DNA of 64,000 bases from assembly GCA_012064415.1 (NCBI GenBank), contig SSNU01000404.1, positions 171,081-235,080 on the forward strand. Direction: 5' to 3'. The notes beneath the pieces are model-generated. The model was not told the origin of the DNA. It did not search any database and worked only from the letters and a program-made list of their open reading frames with translations. The DNA is from Gyrodactylus bullatarudis. Its lineage: Eukaryota > Platyhelminthes > Monogenea > Gyrodactylidea > Gyrodactylidae. The first letter of the stretch is position 1. Each line of letters opens with the position of its first letter. Below are positions 47,993 to 61,600 of this stretch, one piece after another. The position numbers and the translations under genes are program-made.

Positions 47993-48948
47993 TTAGTCTT
48001 CTTTTACAATAGCAAGTACAAAGGAACCAAGTAAGATTATATCGAAGATCTTCTCAAAGTGATAAAAATTAGTAAATTTAGATTGATAATTGGAATATAA
48101 CAAACCTTTTTCCAAAGCCTCTTCCAGACGTTTCGGTGGATGAGACGCTTGTAACCTAAACTCTCTTCAATTTTATCTAAAAACCTTAGTATTCCTGTTG
48201 GTCCAGATCTAAAAAACTATTCAAAATTAGTTAAAACCAATCAGATTACCTGGCGAAAAATCAAACACGAAAGAACCTGGAATTGCCATTGATAGAACCT
48301 ATATCTAGAGTCTCATTAATTATAATCATTCTTTTCCCTCAATTATCTTAGCATTTTCGAAATCGAATTGCAATTACCTCTGAGAACATCTATGTAATCT
48401 GTCTGTCCTACGTAATTCTTACTACAAGAGCAATCAATAGAATACACATAGGATTTTAAAGATTTGACGAGTGAATTTTTATCATTTGAAGCATTATACT
48501 TGACCCTTAATGTATATAACCTGAATAATTAATTACAGTAAATCATTCTCTCTGATACAATGTAATAAGCTTTGTTATTACAGTAAAAATATTTTTATTG
48601 GAACATCTTATTTTTATTGAAACACAAAAACTCACTATTTTTCCTATCTAAATGTATAGAAATCACTTGTTGCATTCTGATCGGTCGAGATAAATAATAC
48701 TTAATTAGGGGGTAAATATTCGTGTTTCAATAAAAATAAGATGTTCCAATAGAAATATTTTTACTGTAAAAAAGCATTACGACTTTGTTTTTAGTTGTTT
48801 ATAAGGAGTAAGCAACACGGTAAGAAACAAGTTCACTTTCACCTACTTCTCTTTCTTCTGGTTGAAGATCACATCTGTGTTTCTGAAAATTATACTTTTT
48901 CTTCTTTAATTTTTGCATGGGCTGTCTCTCGCTCGCTCTCATGATACC
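47993..48948 (-). CDS. Small membrane protein, possibly EMC10-like; 5' end unresolved
   Basis: Small exons join in consistent phase on the minus strand. An upstream exon ends at 48948, followed by 48874-48847, 48520-48378, 48298-48277, 48208-48106 and 48049-47993. The product includes KLYTLRVKYNASNDKNSLVK, a Cys pair in YSIDCSCSKNYVGQ, GPTGILRFLDKIEESLGYK and a C-terminal membrane helix FDIILLGSFVLAIVKED. The order (extracytosolic Cys region, 'GPTxxxRFLDKIE' helix, basic Trp-rich linker, terminal TM) resembles EMC10 of the ER membrane protein complex, which inserts membrane proteins. Identity is low, so this is a suggestion. The upstream exon has a hydrophobic LKFLLLSTL that may be the signal peptide; the true start was not found, and the exon could begin near 49068. 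Confidence 0.5.
48581..48766. mobile_element. Tc1/mariner-type MITE, 186 bp
   Basis: The ends are inverted CAGTAAAAATATTT tracts, with about 46-bp arms differing at only two or three positions. Each end is flanked by TA, the target of Tc1/mariner elements. The centre is unrelated AT-rich sequence with no coding. It lies in an intron of the EMC10-like gene. Confidence 0.85.
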
Positions 48949-49634
48949 TCGAGAGAAAAAATTAACTGTACCAGATATAATTATCTTTTTCTCTTTTGAG
49001 AATGAATAATTGTTTTTATTTTCTGGTGTTAAAGTAGAAAGGAGAAGAAATTTAAGTGTACACTCTGGATATTTTCCTGGTTGCAGGCTCTTTTCGTTAT
49101 TCCACAATAAAAATGTGTATTTATACATTTTCTTTCTTTCTTTCGTATATGCAGTCTTTTTTCAGTACAATTGATACTTTAAGTGATGCAGTTAAAGTAC
49201 CAAATTGTGGATGCTGCAACGAGAAACAGCATGACTAATCATTATTTCCAAATAATAATTATTATAATCTGTTTTTTTTCGTTCTTCTTAAGTAGTAATT
49301 AGTATGCATGTATAATTATAATTATGTGTGAGGGGGATTGATGAGATTCAATTCTATCGAGATGCTGATTGGTTGGTTTTGGAAAAATTCAAGTTTGCAA
49401 AACTGACCAATGATGATTGACCAATCACGTGTCTCCAGCGAATAACACACACAATGATCATTATTTCGTCAGTATACCATTCTCCCCAGGATTACCTTGT
49501 TTTTCTTGAGGATTTTTCGCTTCTCGGGAATTTTTCGAAATAAATTCTCTTCAGATTTTAGACTATGGATTACTATCATAGAGGAATTATTAAGAGATTG
49601 AAATAATTTCTGCTTTTGCTGGAAGAACGGGGAC

Positions 49635-52600
49635 ATGAAGAAACGTTCAGGTCATCATAGACTCTTTTGCAATCCACGTTGTTGTCGGAAGGGCTTTAGT
49701 CCACGGAAAAAACGAAGGAACAAGTGTCGCATAAAAGAGGTGAGCTCATTTGAATTAATTCTTGCCAACTGAAATGGTTGAATAGTAATCATCAAATCAA
49801 TAGTAAATCATTTACGTTCCTTTTTTTTACTTTGAGATAAAAAAAATTTCCCTTGTTTAAAGTGATAAGTTAAAAAATGATTCTTCTTTCATATAAAAGG
49901 ATGAACACATTTTCAACAGGGTTCGATAAAAACATCACATGATCCTCATTCTATTCTTGTCCATAATAAAAACATGGGTCGTTTTTAAAGGTGACATTTT
50001 ATCGTGGAAAAGAAAATCTTTTTCTTCAATTAAATTCTTTCAAAACTATAGAATCCTGTCTATTTTATTGGGCTTTTAATAATTCATTTCTCGTATCATG
50101 GCTATTCTTAACTCATGGCTATGATGTAGTTTGCGAACAATTATTAGAATCCCTTAACAGAATTAACTATAGTAAATAAATCTGTATGATTTAATTTTTG
50201 TAAAGCAAGTTTGAGCTGAAAAAATTTGTTTTATCTATTCAGTTAGATTTATTTTTGGCGCGAAAATAGTTGAAAATTTTCAATGAATTTTTTATCAATG
50301 ACAAAATTAAAATTTGAGATTTTTTTCACATGTTGAAAGAAATTTCTAGGAAATTAGAAAAGCCTTTCTGATCCCAAATCCTTAATCTGATGGTCAAAAT
50401 GTACTGGTTTTGGAAACACTACTCCAACTAATTTACTGGAATATCAAAAGTCAGAATATTTCCTCTTGTAGTAAAAATTTGTGTTAAACACTCAACTGTC
50501 GGTAAACTGGGCTAATTTCGTCAATTGAATTGTATATTATATAAAAAACTCTTGAGATAAATAGATAGTGTTGATTTTATGATGTTTGTCATAAAAAACT
50601 ATAAATACGTATTGTCTCGAGATAACAATACTTTTCTGCCTAGATGTACGTATCAGAAATAATGTTTATCTTATCTCTCTTACAAGTGAAATAATGCCAA
50701 TGTACATTCAAGAGGGTCCCTTCCTCCTATTAACGTAATAGCAGTGTGTACTGTCTTAATGGGTCTTGACTCCAATCAATTGTAAACTGATAACCTTTTC
50801 TTCAATCTTTTTTCAAATATACACAGCCCTATTGAATAAAAGTACTTTTTAAATTTGTAAATTCAATTTTAATCTTGATATATATACAATGTCAGCTGGA
50901 AAGTGCTGTTTTATTGTGGAAAATTCCTTGTCATTTTTCAGAGTTGATCAAATTCACAGTCCAAAGCTGAAAAATACATGTTTAAGTCATCTTGAAAAGA
51001 ACTCTGTTTTAAAAATGGCTTCAGATAGATCTCAATATGAACTAATTTAACTTTTATAGTCGAAATTCTTCAAAAAAATAAAATCTCGTCAACATGAAAC
51101 GATAGATTTTGATTTAGTTTTTATCCAATTTCAGGATAATGAATATAACATCTTTTTCTAGCCATCTCTCAACAATATACCCCTCCCTCTTTTTTTACAA
51201 AAACCTTTTGTCCATTCATTTTTAAATTTTGGAATCCAAAATGACCCTTTTGTTTTATTTTTAACGAAATGTGTAATTAAATATAGAGAGATTCCATTCA
51301 AAAAGTCGATGGAAAGGTATTCTACCCTGAAAGTACACACATCACATTGAATATTTCCCATATTTTTTTTCTTTTGATCTGATGATTAGCTATGATTAAA
51401 TAAATTCATATCAATCTATGCATTGCACAAAAGAGAAGAACATCCTTCTATAGAATCATTTATGGTATTATCATTGTGGATAGTGGAGCATAAGTAACCA
51501 CTTCAAAAAGTTATTGATTGGAAATTTTAATTTATCAATCAGTGGGACTTGGACTATTTTCCCTCCTACCCCTCCTTGCAAATTAAATAATGGAGTGGTG
51601 TAATTTATTCTCTCTTTCTTTTACCTGATACATACAGAGAGAATGCCAAACTATCTTGATTAGATTCTAAGCGTATATTCGATTCCCGGGTCTCTTCAAC
51701 CTATGAATACCATTACAATGCATTAAATACAGTACTATCTGAGCTTTCCTGAGCCTGAAGGATATGCGATAGAAATAACCCAGTGGAAAATAAATCTCTG
51801 ATATCTATGGTGGTAAAAAAATAGCATTTTTATACTGAAAAATAGCAATTTTTTAGCAAAAAAAGCATTTTGACTTTTTAAAGTCACTTCCTAAAAAACG
51901 GTGTATTCTTTGGTATACATAATTTGGAATGCATGATTAAACTATATATTTTTTCTTATTGAGAATAGGATTCTGAGCAAAATGTACCGATTCATACGAT
52001 AAAAATCCTAAATTCTAGTTAATAGTAATAGGGTAATTGGATTGATTTCGTATGAGAAAGTAGATCATATTCGATCTAGACTTGTCTATGATTAGATCAT
52101 GGTAAGAATGTATAAGGTTTGTTCGATAAGCAAATCAAAATTAAAATTTTTGGCGTTGATATGATTCACGTAATTTATCAAAAACTTCCGAAAATCCGCT
52201 TAAAATCATATTTGTAGTTATAGAATTAAATAAAATGTCTGATACTATCAATACTTTCACTGATTTATACATCAGATATGTTGATGACACTTTTATTTTG
52301 ATGAAGCCAAATGTTTCAGTAGACGATTTTTTCTTAAAGATGAATTCGTTTCATCCTAATATTAAATTTACTATGAAAAAAGAGTCTACTGAGAGTTTCT
52401 TAGATGTCAAACTAACTAGGAAGGAGGATGGGTCAATACTAAGAAATTTCTACAAGAAGAAGTCTGATATTGGAAAATATCTTCATTATGCCAGTTTCAG
52501 TCCTCTATCTCATAAAGTTGGCTTAGTAATTGGTCTAGGAAAGAGGATAAGAAGGATTGCTAGTCCAGAGGAATTGCCAAAAGAAATAGAAGAGTCAAAA

Positions 52601-55600
52601 TTACGTTTAAATAAGAATGGTTATCCCAACAGATTTTTAGACAAATTCATCAATATGTCTGATGATGTAGATGAAGGGGTCGACAGAGATGAAGGAGAGA
52701 AGACAACCATCTTCATGAAACTTAATTTTAAAGGTGACAGTTTCAGTAATGATAAGGAGACGACAGGTTAATCTTATTGATCAACATTATGATAATATAC
52801 AATTGAAAATTGTATTTAAAACCCAAAGATTATTCAGTTTGATTCATAAGGATTTACTAAAGCCTGAAGAAAAGATTTTGATTTACAAATTCTGATGCGA
52901 CTGTGGAGCTTCTTATATAGGACGTACGATTAGGAAATTGTCAACTAGATCAAATGATCATCTAAAGAAGGATACAGCGATGACAAGACACATCAAACAG
53001 GAAAATCATGAGGCTTCGATTTCTAATTTCTCAATTTTGTATAAAAATGCGGGTGATGACAGCACAGATTTGTGGGTGAAGGAGAAATTCTTCATCAATC
53101 ACTTTAAACCAAACCTGTGTGTTCAGAAAAATTACTCTTATAATCTTCAATTACCCTGGCCTATGTGAGCTTTTTCACTTTTCTCTTCACTGTTACTATT
53201 TATTGAAGAGTTTTGGTGTTTTTTTCAGCTCACATTATATTCTTATATTTTTCAAATTTTACTATACTTCTTTCAAAATTTGTAAAATATTATTATCATT
53301 GAATTTAAAACTTTTATCATTATTTATGTGTCACTACTGATGAACCATAAAGAAATGTACATTTGGTGAATAAAACTTTTTCTTCTATAACTACAAAATT
53401 TATATAGCAAAAAAATAACTAAATTATTTCAGAAACCAAAACTTACACAATAGTATGTTATATATCAATTTGATCAGATTTTATCGCGCATGAATATAGC
53501 AAAAATAGCGTTTTTACCGCCCTACTGATATCAAACCAGTAGGAAAAGGAAAATTTTTGATTTGAAAATTGACTTGACTCTATGAATCTGTCACGAATTA
53601 GTGGACATTAACAGCGGGTGTTTTTTCTGGTTACAAGAGACAACTTATCCTAGGCAGTGGTATAGACTCTCTCCCAGAGAATTGAGAAACATCATTCTAT
53701 ACAACCGTTATGGAATGACTAGCCAATCTATTGGCAATTAATCTTTAAGCCCTAATTAAAATTATTCCAAGACAGTGAAGAAATTAAAATCCATCGAGAG
53801 AAACCTGAAAATGATAAACAAAATCCTAAAAAAGTTTGTATATATTCCCCCTTCTTTTCATCTGGATTATTATTTTCAAACACCTTATTGGAATCAATGG
53901 GGAAATTGTGTGTGAAAATTAGGAATAGTTATTCTAGTAAACTACAAATTTGATCTGGATTTCAGATGCCCACCAATTATTTGCGCCAGAACTAAAGTTC
54001 ATTGTTTCCGATTATATTTACTCTCTCATAATTTAATTTTCTAATTTCATCGATAAACATAAGAAAACTGTTTGTATTCTTTCAAGTATTGTGTGTCTCT
54101 CTGTGTGTTGGAAGAGTAGAAAATTGTGTAAATAAACCATGAGCATACGAAGATAACGATGATAAGGTTAAACTGAGTACAAATCGTGGTTATCAGTTTT
54201 TTTCTTTGGTCAACTAAAAATAAAAGAACTAACATGTTTAAGTTTATGCTCGTTCAATATTTTACAAAATGTCGCTTAGTTTCCAAAAATATATGTATAA
54301 ATTTCACACTCCTACTCATAATTATTACTTATAACTAGAGCAACCAAATGCCTTTTTTTGCCTTTTTTGTCCATAGATTAATACAGGCGTATTAAGCCTG
54401 AAAATGCTATTAAAATATCTCCTGATAGCTTGGTTCACGAGTTGGGTATGCATTTTTGCTTTTTTGAATTTACTTCTTGAAAAGCCTTTTTGCATTAAAA
54501 TAAATAAGGATCCCCCTGCCAATCTCAGATACAATCAACAATTAATAAAAATGACATTATACGCTTAAATTTTTACTCAGGATGCGACTTCAATGCAAAA
54601 ATCGAAGGCTGTTAACTTTAAAATCATCATGATATTCTACATTTAATGCTTCTACTAACTAAAGTTCATAACGAGGACTTTCAAAACTTAATTTTAACAG
54701 AAATCCAAGCTAAAATTAATTACTAAGTTCGAAAATTCAATTGAAACTTCCCTGTACTCTCCAAAGCTAGAGAAAATCATAATCAAAATGGTCCAAACGA
54801 ATATTTAAAAAATATAATCAATCAGATTTCAGAGATTCTAGATACATTTTTACTTAGTTCATTGGATGATCATCCTTAACCAATGATCATTAAAAATCAT
54901 TTGTTAAAAGGTTCTAGGTGGGTTGAAAACGGTTGTGACAAAAATTCTTTTTGAAAAATTGAACCAGTTCGTATCCATACCATGGAAATTGCAATACTTC
55001 ACCGGTAAAATTTATTCAGTTTAAGCGAAAATTTTTATCTGCCTTTTTTTCAAAATTTTGCCTGAAAAATGCCGTTTTTCATTTAAAAAACTGCCTTTTT
55101 CTGGTTACCCTACTTATAAGTAATAAAGCAAAATAGTCCTTCTCGTCCGGTTTAACTCTTATACATTTTTTAGGAAGTTAAGAATGCACCAAAAGAATAC
55201 CCTCAATAAAGAACTCTCAAAAAACCTACAGGTGTTTACTCCATTTGTGGGAATAATTTTCTATTAGTTTTTTCTAATACTTTAAAGACATTGCAATATA
55301 AAATTCTCAGCCATCCTAAGGAAATGATACATTTTAAATTTTAAAATCAAAGGATACTTTTGAAATTCAAGTGGACGCCGAAATTCCCATATTATGTTGA
55401 TTTCAAAGTAAGCGGCGAATCACAAATATCCCCATTGAATTTTGAGTTATTTATTCTTATTATAAAAATGGGCTGATTTATTAAGTATCACATAGGAAAT
55501 TTGATTTCCTTGCTTAGTTCTGGCGCGAAAACAAAATTCAGAAACTTATAAAATTTATTATCATTTAATGACGAGTCGAAACTAGCCCTTTAGATAGCAT

Positions 55601-58600
55601 TGTGCCGTTCATTAACCCAAAAATAATCACTTTCAGACTCAGGTCGTTATCTGTTCAATTAATGAATTTGCCTATAACATGTACTAAAAGGGTTTTATGA
55701 GAATTAAAACTTTTTTTCTGTTAAATTATTTAACTTTTTTCCCCTAATACACTTCCCTTATGTGGGAAGATTATGCACAAGTTTACCAAATTACAGTTGG
55801 ACTTATAGTACAATGTAATCTTTGACAAGTAAAAACATGAAACAATTTTAGAGACAGGCAAAAAAGAATAAACGTACAATCTATTCTGGAACAAATCTTG
55901 ATTATATTTCTTGGTTGTTTCCTTTCCTTTAGTAGAATTGCCCACGTGTCTCTTCTTCTGGGATTTTTCTTTAATTTGAATTGAGAATTTTCCCCTATAA
56001 GAAATTGGGAAAAGTCATGCCTTTTTGAATGAAAACCTTTTTCTCAAGGTCATAGATTGATCAAATTTGAGAGATGGCCAGTTGCAGGATCTATACCTTC
56101 TGCAGTTCGTTAAGGAAGATATAAAATTCAATAAGGAATAGTATTTTAAATTTCATCATTGAAGGAAGATATGAAATTCAATAGGAAAGTTGTGAGAAAC
56201 TATACGGAATTGATGCAATGCATAAAAGGAATATTTTATCTTCTTTTCGCAATAATTTAGGATATTTCACATGGTTTGTTAATTGTATTATTTTATCTAG
56301 AGTTTATTTGGCTTCCTCTGCGATCTCCTAGAGTCTTCTCATACAATATTCAGCAACAGGAATACCGTCTTGTCCTCTTAGGTAGTTAATGTTTTCTCCA
56401 TTGTTCAACGTTCGATGTGATCAATTAAGTTTTGTAGAATTTGTGGCGTTTTTTGACATTGATATCAACAATCATTCTTCTTCGAGGTAAATTCTCTCTG
56501 AGATTGCGGATTCATTTGTAAGCGGTTGATTATGGCACTCCCATGTGATTAATGAATTGAGACCAATCTTCACACAAAACCACACTAAACTCATCTTTCC
56601 AATAGTTTACCAATCAGAAGACTAATTGAGATAATTGAATTTATTCACTACATTTAAAGTAATTTTTATCGTAATTTTTTCCCCTTGCAAGCGAAGGATT
56701 GGTATCTTTGATTGACGAATAAAACTTGAATATTCCTTAATGAATTGTATTAATTCAATATCGTTTTTCACAACTTCCTTATTGAATTTCATAAATTCTT
56801 TCAATAATGAAATTTTAAAATACTATTCCTTAATGAATTTCATGAGTTTCTTACTGAATTTTACGAATTCCTTATTGAATTTCATATCTTCTTTATCAAA
56901 CTGCAAAAGGTTTAGATTCTAAAAACATGTGGAAGATCAAATGGGATTCAGGAAAAAAGTGGTGGTAGAACATAAAAGGCTTGTCAACCAATAAATCTCT
57001 TGATCATCTTTTGAGACTTTTATCTATCAAAAAGAACAATTTCTCTCAATTAAATTTCCAACATTCATTTGTCAATTGAGCTGCAATGCAAGTTGTAACC
57101 AACAAAAAACATGAATTATGTGCCTCAATAGATTTTTCTCTCCTTCCCTTTGTTTTGTCTGATACATTTGGCAAAATGTTAAGCGGATGTTCAGTTGTCT
57201 AGGGTATACAGAAACAATATTAGGAAAAGGAATGATCAATGATTCTAATGATAAATTATATACACTTGAAAATAAATCTGTTCTCTGTTCATGTAGGAAT
57301 AAAGTATAGCCAAGAAGACAATTTTTTTAAATACTGTTTAAAAAGAAAATCTAGGTCTTTTTCGAAATTCCAAAGATGGCTTGGTTTTCATCAGATTGAA
57401 TTTTTTTCAATTTTAACAATAGGCTCTTTTCATTGAGGGGTCCTCTATCTGTGGAAAACTTCTCTTTGCTTCGAAATGGTTCACTATCCTATCTCTCTTA
57501 CTATTAGAATAGCATATTTTCCGTTTATTTTTACAATTCAATCATCATCATTATTGATTACTTGAGGTAAGTTATTCATCAGAAATATATATGCTCGACA
57601 CTTTAACAAAATCATTACCAAAATTACAATAATTGAAAAAAAGCACTGCGTACACTGTATTGCTTTTTTCGTCAGACCTAGGTTAACGTCAATCATTATT
57701 TCCCCTTTACTAATATCAAATTGAATCTGCAACCCATCCCCACATTAGTAGAAGCACACTCATCTACTTCATTTTCTGGAAAAAAAGTGTCCTCAAATTG
57801 TTTACAAATGTAAATTTCTTATCATTCCTTGATATTAGGGATATGTGTGTATGTTTGTTAAAATATTTTTTGACCGATTTCGGCATAGTTTTAAAATGTT
57901 TACAAAAGTATAATGCAATTTATTCATTCATTTTCCTAAACTGTTCTAGCTCAATCTAACTTTATTCGAGACATCTTTTGCTCAAATATAAAACTTTAAA
58001 AAATATCATCTCTCCTGTCTAAGCTTAACTGATACTTTTTATCCTTCCAATGTTTGGTCATAGTAAAAAATCCCATACAGAAGCGTCTCTTTGTTTTTGA
58101 TCTCTTTATTCTAATAATTAGCCTTTGATAGAATCTTTTAATGATAACAAAGGGATTGTAAGTATTTTATTCTTTCTGTTATATATTAACCGATCAATAT
58201 TCATGTAATATTATATATACTAATAAAATTAATCAGGATTACAGCTAAAATATCTGATAGTATAGAAAAAAAGAGTAGAAACCCTATGGCCTAATCAAAG
58301 ATGAAGGTTGAATGAAAATTAAATAGGTCAGGTGAAAAAAATTTAATATCGTTTAATCAAAATTTCAATGATTTGTCACTCTATTAAAAACTGGTGAGAA
58401 AAGTTTCTACATAATTGCGGAAAGAAAAAATGGTAAAGTATGACTAATGCGAAAAGTTTTGATTTTAAATTCAAGAATATAAACAATGTACATTTATGGT
58501 TTATAATGAGGGAAAATTGCCTCTTATTTCTCATTCCTGTTATCTTCTCTATGAAGGTAAATCACCAAAATGCATCACGAAATTATGAAAGTAACGTGAT

Positions 58601-61600
58601 TCTTCATTCATGTGTGACCAGCACCGCTTTAATAGCGCCCTCTATTAACCTGTTCAAAGCAGTGTCATCGATTTGTTGATGAGAGGGTGCATGTATCACT
58701 TGTAAAATTGAATCATGTTTTTTTTCTTTTTCCTATTGATAAACAGATTAGATTTCAGGATAGTATCTTTCTTCATTGCTATATTTGTCTTTTCGTTAAC
58801 GCTTAATGTAGTTCAATATTTATAAACAAAACATTTGGGATGAATTCTCACCTCTTCAAGAGAGTCTATTCTAAACAGAACTTGAAGAATTTCCCATTGT
58901 AATCGATCGTACTGAAATTTTATTTTCGGGTACTTTCAACCTTTTAGTCGTAAATTTGCCATCAAGAATTGCCAACTTGGTACCAATTATGTTAATCCCA
59001 TTGCTAGAACCTTCCAATACAACACATATTCAAAAATAATCAAGTATGAAAAATTTCCTAAAAGATCATGAAAAATCAAGCTCAAATCGATTGAGTATTG
59101 TCCATAGAAACTCTTTAAATTTTGTGTTGATAGAATGAATAGTCTCATTTACCAACAAAAATTGATGTATTTCCACTTGAAGAGACAACGACACTCTGGT
59201 TTAGTGATTAATTTTCATTGGTCGATAAGCATAGTAGAAAGAATGAATGTTTCTTTTTGTGTCAAACCATCGTCACATCATCACTCATTTTAATTAAAAA
59301 TGTCAACTTCTATCCAATTGAAAATACTTCTATTATATTTTATTGATTAAATATAACTACTTGTAAGTAATTATACATATTTAATATTTTTTCGGAATAG
59401 ATTTCGCGGCCAATTTCTAAAGATCAACTTGACATGGCGGTAAGCAGTTTTACTGTTTATTTAAAACAAAAATCTCCAATAACAAGAATATTTTATAGCT
59501 CGCCCAACTTCAAATGAGTCAGGACTGTATCTGGTATCCAAAAGATTGTTTCAACTCCAATTTCGGCAGTCCCGGCGAAGCTAGTCAAACTTTGGAGGCA
59601 CATCATTCCTTTCTCAACAAAAACTTTCTCGATTATAATTCCAAATATCGAAGTGAAGATCCACATCGTCAGGGCTATGATGCTCCGTTGATGCCTAGAA
59701 AAGCTTCTTTTCGCAATGACAATCTATCCTTCCTAACGGGCAACAACGATGATGTCCTGTATCAGAGATTTCATTTGAATTATATCTCTGAGCGTATAAT
59801 TGGTTAGTAAAGGGTTCTTTTCTTACAACTTTATACAGTCTAATGGGACATTGGAAAAATGGGACCTATTTATCTAATAGCTGTGTTATTTTACAGAAAT
59901 ATTCACACATTTTTATTCTATAGTTGTAACATATCCGATAGACGCTGAAATTGAAGAAATCAATGATGCGGCAAAATTGTTATGCAAAATATTTGAATCA
60001 AAATACAAGAATAACTACAGAATTTTCAACCTGGTTGGCTTTGTGAAAGAACTTCATTTAACTTCGAGGGTATGTCTTTACGAGGAAATTATTTAATGTT
60101 AAATATCATTTCTTAATAGGCTCCAATTCTTGACTTATTCTGGCCACGAGCTCTTGCTCCGGGCTTGGATCAACTTCAGACTGCTGTTCATCAGATATTT
60201 CAATGGCTCCATTCCAACGAGGATCAAATTATTCAAGGTCATGTGAATAGTTCTTTATCAGAGTCAAATCCCTCATCGAAGGAGCTCTCTTCTAGAGTTG
60301 CAATTATCCATTGTACGGGTCAGAGTAATCTAATTGTCCTTTATCTGGCTTGTTATCTGTGTTTGTGCAAGAGATCATGGGAAAAGTAAGTTTAAATTTT
60401 AGTAAACTAAGATCCCATACAATTTATAATCGGCCTATAAAAACAAATTTAATATCAGCTGATTCTGAGAATGTCAGCATCTTACAGATCGAAATAAATG
60501 AATAATTTTGCCTTTTTTGGTCTACTTTTTATTATATTATTTAATAGAATAATGTCAAAATATTATGAAGAGCAAAAATCAATATTTCGATTTCTTGATG
60601 CCTTTGATGCTCAAGAAATAACTCCATCACAAAAGCGCTATGTAAACTATTACAAAGAAATTCTCAATGGGTCACTTATAAGCAATGAAGATAGAATGAT
60701 AAGTATTCACTCAATAGTCTACAGTCATAAGGCAAGCTGCGAAAATTCCAATCAAGACGATCTATTCACAGACAACGATGTGAAGAGAATATTTTTTGGA
60801 TTTCAAAATTCTCTTGGCCGACGAAAAGGTTACGATGATATATTAAACTATAGTGTTTTCGCAAAAGTCTATCAAAATTTTAATCTTGTACATACAACAG
60901 AAGAGATGTAAGTAATAAGTTATTACTAGGGCCTCAAAAATAGTACCAAAAAAATAAAAAATTGTATCTCATAAACTGAAAAATAAGTAGTAATTTTGAT
61001 TTAAAAAATACTAATTTTGAAACAAGTGTAGTTCTTCAGGGAGCTGTTCAGCATAGATTGACTATAACGTTGTTTGCTTGCTACCTGACTATGTTGTCTT
61101 CTGGCTTGTATTGGTCTATCTGTAGAAAAAGAAAAGAGGAGAGAAAGGTGTAGTATTTCTTGAAGAAGTATTATAAAAATTATAGTGATTGTTATAGTAA
61201 TCAGATTATTAGAGTAATAACCCTGATAATATAATTCATCACTTGAAGGAAAATTAAAATTAAGATTAGAATAAAAAACATTTAGATTACCCTGATAAAA
61301 ATAGTTAGCTTTTGACAGGAAACTCCAATAAAAATAAAACTTATATATTCGAAATCAGCTTAATGAGATGAATAAATTAAGTTTATCTGCGTACGAGTTT
61401 TCAATCCTTAATAAATAAGAAAAGACTGTAATTTTCGCATTTGAACCGCTTAATCGGCTCAATAATAAAATAAAATAATATTTCAAATACACTAACTAAC
61501 TAGAATAACTATTTGGCTAACTTGTAAGACCAATTTTGTTTTCGTAGCATATAGTTGAGAAAAGTTACAGCTCTTGAAAGAGAAAAACTCAAAAAAATCT

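Larger units (their letters stand above)
49740..59400. other. Long transposon-rich stretch, probably an intron
   Basis: If the exon at 49635-49739 belongs to the auxilin/tensin-like gene, this is a 9.66-kb intron. It holds the hAT/Penelope nest (51806-53524), another hAT element (54336-55112) and inverted tandem repeats (56095-56900). I find no further exon that I can support. Confidence 0.45.

Noticed and set aside
51665..51695. B-box-like 'tattcgattcccgggt'
   Set aside because: No A box or cloverleaf could be placed upstream.
54325..54534. Minus-strand frame of 69 codons in the second hAT element
   Set aside because: It reads through the terminal repeat and shows no transposase motif.
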